Positions 7,569-14,129 of a stretch of 39,017 bases of DNA are shown here, in pieces. A model generated the notes under the pieces. That model made no database searches. It saw only the letters and a program-made list of their open reading frames with translations, and had not been told where the DNA came from. The position numbers and the translations under genes are program-made. Positions within the stretch are counted from its first letter, which is position 1. Each line of letters opens with the position of its first letter. The stretch covers positions 1 to 39,017 of the forward strand of contig JAITDU010000021.1 in NCBI GenBank assembly GCA_031282405.1, in the 5' to 3' direction. The DNA is from Coriobacteriales bacterium (GTDB taxonomy: Bacteria > Actinomycetota > Coriobacteriia > Coriobacteriales > UBA8131).

Positions 7569-7750
7569 AGCACTATCGCAAGTATGGCAAAAAATGAACG
7601 CGGGTTCATATACAGGCCAACGCTTTGCGCTGGCTTACCCACTGGTCTGCCATCAGATGCGGCAGGTTGAGGAGAAAAATGAGGCATCAGAGGATCATTC
7701 ATAATATTGCTTGTTATTCTACCATGGAAACTTTGAGATGTATCCCGCAT
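7556..7750 (-). pseudogene. N-terminal fragment of an unknown membrane protein
   Basis: ATG 7750 has an excellent ribosome site (GGAGGGAGAT directly before it). It opens a frame with a proline-rich cytosolic start (MNDPLMPHFSPQPA) and one membrane segment (SFFAILAIVLYWVWI), after which it runs into the antisense of the MFS fragment and stops at 7526. A real gene start therefore seems to have been cut after its first transmembrane helix. It may be the start of another transporter; the fragment is too short to tell. Confidence 0.5.
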
Positions 7751-7771
7751 ATCTCCCTCCCCTATTTATCG

Positions 7772-7959
7772 AAACAGGTCAAATAGCAGGTATGTTCCTC
7801 GGATCAAACAGGGTCAAACAATAGATGTACTCTTCCGGTGAAATGGCAGCAGGCATACTTGCGACCGAAAAGCGCGCCTTTTGAGTCGCAGGCGTGTACT
7901 CGTGTGTCCTCAATGAATCTTCAGGCCGAAAAACAGGTCCCAAACGCCAGGTATGTTCT
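7772..7959. repeat. Three imperfect AAACAGGTCAAAT... repeats in a 480-bp non-coding stretch
   Basis: Copies start at 7772 (AAACAGGTCAAATAGCAGG, then TATGTTC), 7807 (AAACAGGGTCAAACAATAG, then ATGTACTC) and 7931 (AAACAGGTCCCAAACGCCAG, then GTATGTTC). They lie upstream of the truncated start at 7750 (minus). The 12-base core AAACAGGTAAAT recurs at 12588-12599. The rest of 7751-8232 contains no gene I can support, only the two hairpins listed next. Confidence 0.45.
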
Positions 7960-8045
7960 TGTGCCTAAAACGGTAAACGGTCCTGGAGCGGTCGCCCAAG
8001 TGTCCCAAGCGAGACAGTCGAGCAGTAAATGGGCCTAAAAGCAGC

Positions 8046-8078
8046 CCAGCACCCATCTGTTGTACAGATAGGTGCTGG
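8046..8078 (-). terminator. Hairpin downstream of the MFS gene
   Basis: Arms 8046-8060 and 8064-8078 pair over 15 bp with one mismatch and a 3-base loop. On the minus strand a short CTGCTTTTAG follows, consistent with a terminator for the minus-strand MFS/Fe-S/molybdopterin operon. Confidence 0.5.
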
Positions 8079-8095
8079 AGCAGAAGGAAGGAGTT

Positions 8096-8147
8096 GGCTG
8101 GCCGGGTATTAATTGTCTGAAGTCTGAGGAAGGAGACCCGACCAGCC
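8096..8147 (-). terminator. Second imperfect hairpin downstream of the MFS gene
   Basis: GGCTGGCCGGGT (8096-8107) pairs with ACCCGACCAGCC (8136-8147) with one mismatch and a 28-base loop. No T run follows, so it may be an mRNA 3' stabiliser rather than a terminator. Confidence 0.35.
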
Positions 8148-8232
8148 GGAGTTGTCAATTATAAATGCGCCTGTTACATATCTTCACAGCAGTTCTGCGG
8201 ATGGGGATGAATGGCGCTGACGGCTAAACGAA

Positions 8233-9525
8233 CTAGCCCGAGGCGGTTTCCGTCGACGAGATGTCGGATTGCGCCTGCTTTTCTCCCCCACGTCCTACGA
8301 TAATAGCCTGTATGACCGCTATGACCGTAAACACCGAGATGATAATACCGAAGACCAAAAACGGGTCGCGGCCATCGGCGGTGTTAAAGCCCAGAGCATC
8401 GCATAGTGCCGTCATCCAGTAGGGCTCCAAAACCTGGCTGAGGTTTTGCGCGGCAATGGCAATCGTAACCGCCAGTGCCGACACCGAGGCCGCAGCCGTA
8501 CGGCCGCACCTTTGGTAAATAGCCGCCATAATCTGTGGCGCACCAAAGCCTACCAGACCGGAACCAAAATAGATGGCTTCCAAGCCGGTACTAAAGTATA
8601 CCGCAAAATAAGAGATAACGCCCAAAAGACAGGCGAACGGAAATATCCACTCGCCCAACTTACGGAACAGGAAGCCAAAGCACAGACCACCGAACATACC
8701 TACGAACGTGTGGGTAGAAAGTATCATGCCGATATCGGACTCCACGCCATATCCGTTGCTGGTAACCAGGATAGCGATGTTGGACAGCAACACAAAAATG
8801 CCGGCCAAAAACATGAACGCGTAAACCCAATATAAAAAGACGACAGGCGGGAACTTCTTAAAAAACGGCAGTTTCTCGACCTTGCCGGTTTTAGCGTCTT
8901 TGGTATCCCGAGCATTGACGGCACCTTCGGTAGGCACATAGAACTTGCTGCCGGGGTCCTTTTCCTTGGGGAGAAGGAACACCACAATCACCACAGCTAT
9001 GAGCGGTACCAGGTGCAGGTAGAACGGATAGTGCCAGCCGGACATGGCCAGATAGCCAGCCGCTGTTTGATAAACGACCATGCCGATACTACCAAAGACC
9101 TCGATAAGTCCCAGCCAGCGCGCGCTGTCCTTTTGGTTCATGTTGCTGGCTACCAGTACTTTGGGTATCGCAAACAGGATGCCGGCGCCAAAGCCAAACA
9201 GCAGCCTACAGACCAGTATCAGAGGTAGATCGGTGCCCAAAAATGCCGGCATCGTGCCAAACACAGCTACGCCCAGACCGGCGATGCCTATAATAGTACG
9301 CGTGGGGAAGCGCCTCGAAAGCCAGGCGTAGGTAGGCGAGCCCAGCACCAAACCAAAGTTGGGTAAGGTTAACACAAGCATAATCGTCGTAATGGCATGC
9401 TCGGGCATAGCCTGAATCATGGCCGCCGAGATGGGATTGACGATAACCGCCCCGTACTGAACACAGGCCACGACCGTAATGCAAAGACAAAGCGAGATAA
9501 TGCCGTTTTTCTTAGTGGTAGTCAT
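8233..9525 (-). CDS. MFS transporter of the molybdoenzyme operon
   Basis: About 430 residues with twelve hydrophobic segments. Typical MFS marks are the cytoplasmic loop LSRRFPTRT between helices 2 and 3, CRLLFGFGAGI in helix 4/5, a central hydrophilic linker (KEKDPGSKF... KTGKVEKL) and FRKLGEWIF in the second half. I place the start at ATG 9525 (MTTTKKNG) because AGGAG lies ten bases upstream; the frame itself extends 15 codons further. It is the last gene of a minus-strand operon with the 4Fe-4S protein (13 bp away) and the molybdopterin subunit. It probably imports or exchanges the aromatic or organic acceptor used by a cytosolic enzyme. The substrate cannot be read from sequence. Confidence 0.85.
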   Translation of the reverse strand: MTTTKKNGIISLCLCITVVACVQYGAVIVNPISAAMIQAMPEHAITTIMLVLTLPNFGLVLGSPTYAWLSRRFPTRTIIGIAGLGVAVFGTMPAFLGTDLPLILVCRLLFGFGAGILFAIPKVLVASNMNQKDSARWLGLIEVFGSIGMVVYQTAAGYLAMSGWHYPFYLHLVPLIAVVIVVFLLPKEKDPGSKFYVPTEGAVNARDTKDAKTGKVEKLPFFKKFPPVVFLYWVYAFMFLAGIFVLLSNIAILVTSNGYGVESDIGMILSTHTFVGMFGGLCFGFLFRKLGEWIFPFACLLGVISYFAVYFSTGLEAIYFGSGLVGFGAPQIMAAIYQRCGRTAAASVSALAVTIAIAAQNLSQVLEPYWMTALCDALGFNTADGRDPFLVFGIIISVFTVIAVIQAIIVGRGGEKQAQSDISSTETASG

Positions 9526-9538
9526 TGATTGTTTTCTC

Positions 9539-9862
9539 CTAACCGAACAGCACCATTTTGGCGTGGTCAATTTTATCTGCCAGAACTGCGGCCGGACCGT
9601 AGCTCAGGCAACCGGCCTGGCAGTGCTTGACACAGCTGGGGTCCTTGCCGTTTTGGGTACGAGTGAGGCAACGGTTACAACGCTCGGTAGGAACGGGTAT
9701 GTAGTCCAACTGCCACTTGCGCTCGTTGAGCTGGTAGGGTCCGATTTCCTTGATCTCAATACCGAACTCATCGGGGGCCAGGCCCCGTTCCTGCTGACAG
9801 GCTATCTCACAGGTATGGCAACCTGTGCAGTACTCATAATCGACTAACAGTGCGTTTCGCAT
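9539..9862 (-). CDS. Small 4Fe-4S electron-transfer subunit
   Basis: 107 residues. Cysteines 12, 15, 18 and 22 form a classic CxxCxxCxxxC cluster motif (CTGCHTCEIAC). A second set, Cys62, 65, 77 and 81 (CNRC... SCVKHC), plus Cys85, can hold another cluster. It is about half the length of DmsB/NrfC-type subunits, like the short ferredoxins that sit beside Eggerthellaceae molybdenum reductases. It starts 4 bp after the stop of the molybdopterin gene, so the two are surely cotranscribed. Role: passing electrons to the catalytic subunit in the cytoplasm. Confidence 0.9.
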   Translation of the reverse strand: MRNALLVDYEYCTGCHTCEIACQQERGLAPDEFGIEIKEIGPYQLNERKWQLDYIPVPTERCNRCLTRTQNGKDPSCVKHCQAGCLSYGPAAVLADKIDHAKMVLFG

Positions 9863-9865
9863 GGC

Positions 9866-12154
9866 TCACTCCTCAATCTTTCGGATTTGACAAAGCTGCG
9901 ACTTGTACGAGTTGCCCAGACCGGACTTACCCGGACGCATCGGCATCAACGTATTGATATTGCTCTCCAAAGTGCCAAAGTACGTACCGTCATCGGCACC
10001 ACGCTCGGGGAACCACCAACCATGATCAGCTGATACCATGCCTCGTTTGATGGTCACTGTGACCTCGGCCATCATCTTGCAGGTTCCCAGTTGATTCTCG
10101 ATCATGATCCAGTCGCCGCTTTTTATCCCATAATCCTTGGCAGTGTCTGGATGGATACGAGCCAAAGGCTGCGGATGCATACGCCGCATTGAGGGGCTTT
10201 GTCGATGCTCAGAGTGGAACAGACCCCACAGGCGCGCACCGCTGGAAAGTACCAACGGGTATTCCTTGGCCAGTTCCGGCGATGACACCGGACTCTCCGG
10301 CGGCTCTTCAAAGGTAGCCAGGGGCGACAGGCCAAAGTATTGCATCTCGGGACTGTAGAACTGGTAGCGTCCCGTTCGCGTAGCAAAGCCCGGCGAGCCA
10401 TCGGGGCGCAGCAGGCCCTTCTCGTGCTTGTTATATTCAAATTCGGGATAAGCCCAGGTCCGCTCTTTCATGTCCTGATAGCTAAAGTCCGTCTTGCGCA
10501 GCACAAAGTCATAAAAGCCCTCTTCGTCATCCCAGGGCATCTTCACGCCGGTAAAGCGCTCGCTCATCTCGTAGATGATGCGCTGGTCGGATTTTGTGTC
10601 GCCCAAAGGCTCGATTGCCTTGGCAAGAGCTGTGAGCGTGTAGGGCTGATGTCCGGTAAGACCGGGGCGCTCGGCAAAGGATACGGCTGGCAACACCACG
10701 TCGGCACAGGCAAGAGCTGTGGGGGTCATGAACAGGTCCACAACGACGTTGAAGTCCATGGATTGCAACGCAGGCAGGATGCGCTGCGGTTGGGCACCCA
10801 TACACGACAGCGGGTTGTTGGTCTGAATCCAGCAGGCCTTGATGGGATAAGGCTCGCCGGTCTCCATGGATTTGAGGATCATGTCCTGGCTGATCGCATG
10901 CATGGCACGCACCGCCGGATAATCATTATTCATGATCTCGTTCTCGTCGGCGATGAGGTTGGGGATCTCTTCCCAGGCATTGGGGTCGGGCATCCAGGTC
11001 ACACCGACGCCAAAGCAGGCCCGCGCAGCCAGCATCGTGCCTGGCTTTTCGTAGTTCCCGGTCACAGCCATCAGATCAAAACAGGCCATACCCGTGATAA
11101 AGCCCTCTGAGGTATGGTCGATTGTGACGCCCCATTGCAGACAGGCCGAGCGAGCGCGCCCAATCTTTACGGCCGCCTCCTCGATCAAAGCCGCGTCCAC
11201 GCCGCAGATCTCGGCCACGGATTCGGCAGTATATTGCTTGACGTGCTCTTTGAATTCGTCGAAACCATAGGTCCACCGGTCAATGAAGTCGGTGTCCTCC
11301 AGACCTTTTTCGATGATGATGTTGCACAGCGCCAAAGCCAGGGCTGAATCGGTGCCCGGCCGCACTTGCAGCCATACGTCAGCTCGACCGGCCAACCAGG
11401 TGAGCTTGGGATCGATGACGATGAGCTTAGAGCCGCGCTTCATGCACTCGACGATCCAATGGCCCAGTGTACCGTCAGAGTTGGCCACTACCGGATTGTT
11501 GCCCCAGATCAGGATATATTCGGGCTTCTCCCATCGGGGGTCATCGTAGCGCTCGGGGAAGAACTGCGAATAGTCGCAAACGAACATATTGCCGGCTTTG
11601 AGACCGGTAGAAAACAGCCGCGGAGCATAGCAGCCCTCGCCAGACAAAAAGCCCATACCATAGTTAGGCGAACCAAAGCACTGGGCCATCAAAGGACCGT
11701 AGCCGTTGATATCGCGCCCGGTACCCTGGGTAACATAAATAGCCTTGCCGCCATATTTGTTGACCACGGCCTTCATTTCGCGGTCGATAATGTCGTAGGC
11801 TTCGTCCCACGTGCAGGGCTCAAAGGTATTTTTGCCACGCTCGGATTTGGCGCGCTTGAGTGGGCGCATCAGGCGGTCTTTGTGATAGATCATCTCCTTG
11901 GCCGCCAGGCACCGGGGGCAGAGCCTGCCCTGGTTGTAGGGATTTTCTGGGTCTCCCTCGATCTTTTCCAGCTTGCCGTCTTTAACGTACATGAGGATGC
12001 CACAGTTATCATGGCAGCCGGGCCCGGTGCGGGCGCTGCTACGGATAACCGTAAAGCCGTCCTCCTCCCAGGTCCATTTACGTTGGCCCGGATCGTCTTG
12101 AGTAGCCACCTTCTCAAGGCCGGCGTAAGCCGTTGACAATGCTTCCGAATCCAT
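9866..12154 (-). CDS. Molybdopterin oxidoreductase catalytic subunit, catechol-dehydroxylase-like
   Basis: About 762 residues, full length for the DMSO reductase superfamily. The N-terminal Fe-S site has GCHDNCG and, 30 residues on, RLCPRC. The molybdopterin domains follow (GTGRDINGYGP; GNNPVVANSDG; PGTDSALALALCN). SGEGCYAPR is a candidate region for the metal ligand, with Cys as the likely residue. The C-terminal dinucleotide-binding domain has FHSEHRQ and SADHGWWFPE. ATG 12154 is chosen because GGAGG lies 5 bases before it. There is no Tat signal, so the enzyme should be cytosolic. That feature, with the short Fe-S partner and an MFS carrier, matches the layout described for catechol dehydroxylases of Gordonibacter. 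Acetylene hydratase and pyrogallol transhydroxylase are other relatives. Substrate unknown. Confidence 0.88.
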   Translation of the reverse strand: MDSEALSTAYAGLEKVATQDDPGQRKWTWEEDGFTVIRSSARTGPGCHDNCGILMYVKDGKLEKIEGDPENPYNQGRLCPRCLAAKEMIYHKDRLMRPLKRAKSERGKNTFEPCTWDEAYDIIDREMKAVVNKYGGKAIYVTQGTGRDINGYGPLMAQCFGSPNYGMGFLSGEGCYAPRLFSTGLKAGNMFVCDYSQFFPERYDDPRWEKPEYILIWGNNPVVANSDGTLGHWIVECMKRGSKLIVIDPKLTWLAGRADVWLQVRPGTDSALALALCNIIIEKGLEDTDFIDRWTYGFDEFKEHVKQYTAESVAEICGVDAALIEEAAVKIGRARSACLQWGVTIDHTSEGFITGMACFDLMAVTGNYEKPGTMLAARACFGVGVTWMPDPNAWEEIPNLIADENEIMNNDYPAVRAMHAISQDMILKSMETGEPYPIKACWIQTNNPLSCMGAQPQRILPALQSMDFNVVVDLFMTPTALACADVVLPAVSFAERPGLTGHQPYTLTALAKAIEPLGDTKSDQRIIYEMSERFTGVKMPWDDEEGFYDFVLRKTDFSYQDMKERTWAYPEFEYNKHEKGLLRPDGSPGFATRTGRYQFYSPEMQYFGLSPLATFEEPPESPVSSPELAKEYPLVLSSGARLWGLFHSEHRQSPSMRRMHPQPLARIHPDTAKDYGIKSGDWIMIENQLGTCKMMAEVTVTIKRGMVSADHGWWFPERGADDGTYFGTLESNINTLMPMRPGKSGLGNSYKSQLCQIRKIEE

Positions 12155-12186
12155 ACTGACCTCCAATCAGTTCATGGTTGGTGCTT

Positions 12187-12208
12187 GGACGTGCTTGTGT
12201 TAACGTCC
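12187..12208. promoter_or_regulatory. GGACGT inverted repeat upstream of the molybdoenzyme operon
   Basis: GGACGT (12187-12192) and ACGTCC (12203-12208) form a perfect 6-bp inverted repeat with a 10-bp spacer, 33 bp before the start codon at 12154. This is a plausible operator. No regulator gene is adjacent. Confidence 0.3.
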
Positions 12209-12297
12209 AGTATATGAGCGCCGGGAGGCAAGCAGTATTGCGATAATCTAATGGGTTATTCCACTATTGAATCAAAGGTGAGAGAAGCAGGATAAAT

Positions 12298-12477
12298 TCA
12301 GCGAGGACGCCAGACGACGATATAAGCTACCGGGAGGCGATAGGAGCCGTAAGGACTGACCGCACGGGGTGTAAAGAGGGGCGATAGGACAAGGGGAGTA
12401 TAGACCGGGTCGGGCTGGCCGGACTCGCAAAGTCTTTGCAACTCACGTATCTTTGCTTGTCTACCTACCAGTTCCAT
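12298..12477 (-). pseudogene. N-terminal scrap of an AAA/DUF234-type ATPase
   Basis: GGAGG five bases before ATG 12477 drives a frame starting MELVGRQAKIRELQRLCESG. This is the standard opening of the ATPase family found intact at 37278-38615 (there NRESQLAEMKRIQNL). After about 23 codons, just before the Walker A should appear, the sequence changes to a proline-rich tail that matches nothing and stops at 12298. It is the 5' end of a lost gene. Between 12155 and 12297 I see only the operator-like repeat. Confidence 0.5.
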
Positions 12478-12508
12478 AAAACCTCCGAGCACATCAATCC
12501 GGCGCAAA

Positions 12509-12616
12509 CGGGCTAAAACTAGTCAAAGAATAGGGGTATAGCCGCATCAATTCCAAGAAATGGCCGTAGAGTAGTTTGGGCGGGCTAAAACAGGTAAATT
12601 TCACCATATTTTAGCC
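12509..12616. repeat. Repeated CGGGCTAAAAC with an inverted partner
   Basis: CGGGCTAAAAC occurs at 12509-12519 and 12581-12591. GGCTAAAA (12583-12590) is also inverted as TTTTAGCC at 12609-12616, forming an 8-bp stem. The stretch 12478-12778 has no gene. Confidence 0.4.
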
Positions 12617-12641
12617 GCACCAGCCATGAAAGGTTTCGGCT

Positions 12642-12747
12642 TTGTCTGTCTGTTTTGTCTCGTCCGTTTTTTCCGTCTGTTTTTTCCGTCTGTTTTGTCT
12701 CGTCTGTTTTGTCCGTCTACTCTGTCTCGTCTGTTTTGTCTCGTCCG
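12642..12747. repeat. Pyrimidine-rich degenerate tandem repeat
   Basis: About 105 bp built from short blocks such as GTCTGTTTTGTCTCGTC and CCGTCTGTTTT. The + strand has essentially no A across the tract (one at about 12719). It is not a gene or a CRISPR array; the blocks differ in length and are contiguous. Such a purine/pyrimidine asymmetric tract could adopt an unusual structure. Confidence 0.6.
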
Positions 12748-12778
12748 AATTTGGCTTTCGTTACCTTGTTGATATTAG

Positions 12779-13054
12779 TTGATGTATCTTGCAGAACATA
12801 TGAGAGAAGGACATAAAAGGGACAGTCCCCTTTATTTCCTTAACGGTATAGTTATATTCTCTATTTTTGTGGGTCTTTTATGGCCCGTATTTATCTTATT
12901 ACATTATTTGATAGCAAGAAAATTATCTGGCCGAAGTGTTTCAATGAAAGATTCACCTTTCGAAGCATTCGGTAAGCCCATCTCAGTCTCAGCTGCAACA
13001 TTATTTGGAGTAATCGCGTCCTTTTATACCTGTTTTCAGTTTTTTCAATTTTAA
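12779..13054 (+). CDS. Small two-helix membrane protein, unknown
   Basis: About 90 residues with two membrane segments (IVIFSIFVGLLWPVFILLHY and a C-terminal SVSAATLFGVIASFYTCFQF). No family recognised. The start is unclear: TTG 12779, ATG 12782 and an internal ATG (12800) are all possible and none has a good ribosome site. The gene and the next one are clearly more AT-rich than their surroundings and use AT-ending codons, which suggests acquisition from elsewhere. A palindrome, GGGACaGTCCC, lies near its 5' end. Confidence 0.5.
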   Translation: MMYLAEHMREGHKRDSPLYFLNGIVIFSIFVGLLWPVFILLHYLIARKLSGRSVSMKDSPFEAFGKPISVSAATLFGVIASFYTCFQFFQF

Positions 13055-13166
13055 CACGAAGAAAAAATGGTACTATTTTGATACTGAGAATAATAAATAA
13101 TGTTAAATGCATTTCGGCTCTCATCGCAATTTTTGATTGACCGCAGCGATTCTATAGGGAGGAATG

Positions 13167-13757
13167 ATGGGAGGGCTTTTTAACCCAACAGAATTGGTTA
13201 GCGTTACAAAACGGACGATTCAGGCTATCCGTAGAATTGGTTATATTGTTATAGGAATTCTCCTGCTGATCTTTTTGATTTTATTTATTTTGTCATATGT
13301 GTTTTCATGGCCAACATTTTCTCAAGCACTCTTTTCTGGGTTGAGCGTATCGTTCGGTTCCGGTCTGCTTGTAGCGATAATCACAGCATATTATCAAAAC
13401 GTTGATGACTCAGGACCCTACAAAATACTCAGAGAGGAAATGGACGATGGATTACTCAACCGAATTAAAGAAACTATTAACACTATACGATCAAAAGTGC
13501 TTGATAATCAGGATGCTAAGTTGAGTGACGCTCAGAAGTCAAATCTTGTTGTTAGATATACAGCCATAATACCTACTGCCCATATCGTATTGGTCGCAGA
13601 TGATTGTCAAGCGCGAGTATGGTACACCCCTTACCTACCCGGCGTAAACAGTAGAACTAGTTATAGATATGAGTATAAAATTGAAGGTGGGCCAGAAAAG
13701 TTCTTTATCACTTCTATAGATGCGGCTTTAAAAAAATCCAGGCCTGTCTTTGAGTGA
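13167..13757 (+). CDS. Membrane-anchored protein of unknown function
   Basis: 196 residues. Two close membrane helices near the N-terminus (YIVIGILLLIFLILFILSYV and ALFSGLSVSFGSGLLVAIIT) precede a soluble C-terminal domain of about 120 residues with a charged helix (REEMDDGLLNRIKETINTI) and a beta-rich end. GGGAGG precedes two adjacent ATGs; the second (13167) has the better spacing. It is AT-rich like its upstream neighbour and may form a two-gene acquired unit with it. The soluble domain resembles no family I can name. The two-helix plus soluble layout is shared by many defence and stress membrane effectors, but that is no evidence of function. Confidence 0.6.
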   Translation: MGGLFNPTELVSVTKRTIQAIRRIGYIVIGILLLIFLILFILSYVFSWPTFSQALFSGLSVSFGSGLLVAIITAYYQNVDDSGPYKILREEMDDGLLNRIKETINTIRSKVLDNQDAKLSDAQKSNLVVRYTAIIPTAHIVLVADDCQARVWYTPYLPGVNSRTSYRYEYKIEGGPEKFFITSIDAALKKSRPVFE

Positions 13758-14129
13758 ACAGTGATTGTGTGGGCGGGGAACTCGCATCTACTCTTAAGTA
13801 GACCGCATGACAAATGCAGCGCATTGTGGCCGGTGGGGCCCTTGTTTATGCGGTGTTTACACAGGCTGTACTCGCAGCGGCTATAATCAGTGCTCGTATT
13901 GTTTTTTCCTACCTGTTTGACCCGCAACACCTTGTGGCGGATGAGGCCAAGCGCGCGCAGGTACTGACACATTGTTTACAGCATCCGCCGCGCATTGTAA
14001 GGCCCATTGACTGGCTCCACCCTATTTTTTCTATCTGTCCTGCCCGCATTCTGCCGGCACCGTTGGCATGCGCCCGTTCTTTTTGGGACGTAGCCCGACA
14101 ACACGGTAGACGACACAGAAAGCAGCTCT
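13758..14129. other. Gap before the ABC exporter, no convincing gene
   Basis: An open frame from 13814 begins MQRIVAGGALVYAVF and has one hydrophobic segment, but it degenerates and runs into the exporter in another frame. I do not accept it as a gene. TTGACT at about 14008 with a weak CTATCT 18 bases further is the best promoter candidate for the exporter. Confidence 0.3.

Noticed and set aside
10340-11110. 256-codon + strand frame (also 11366-12136)
   Set aside because: Antisense shadows of the molybdopterin enzyme with no recognisable domain.
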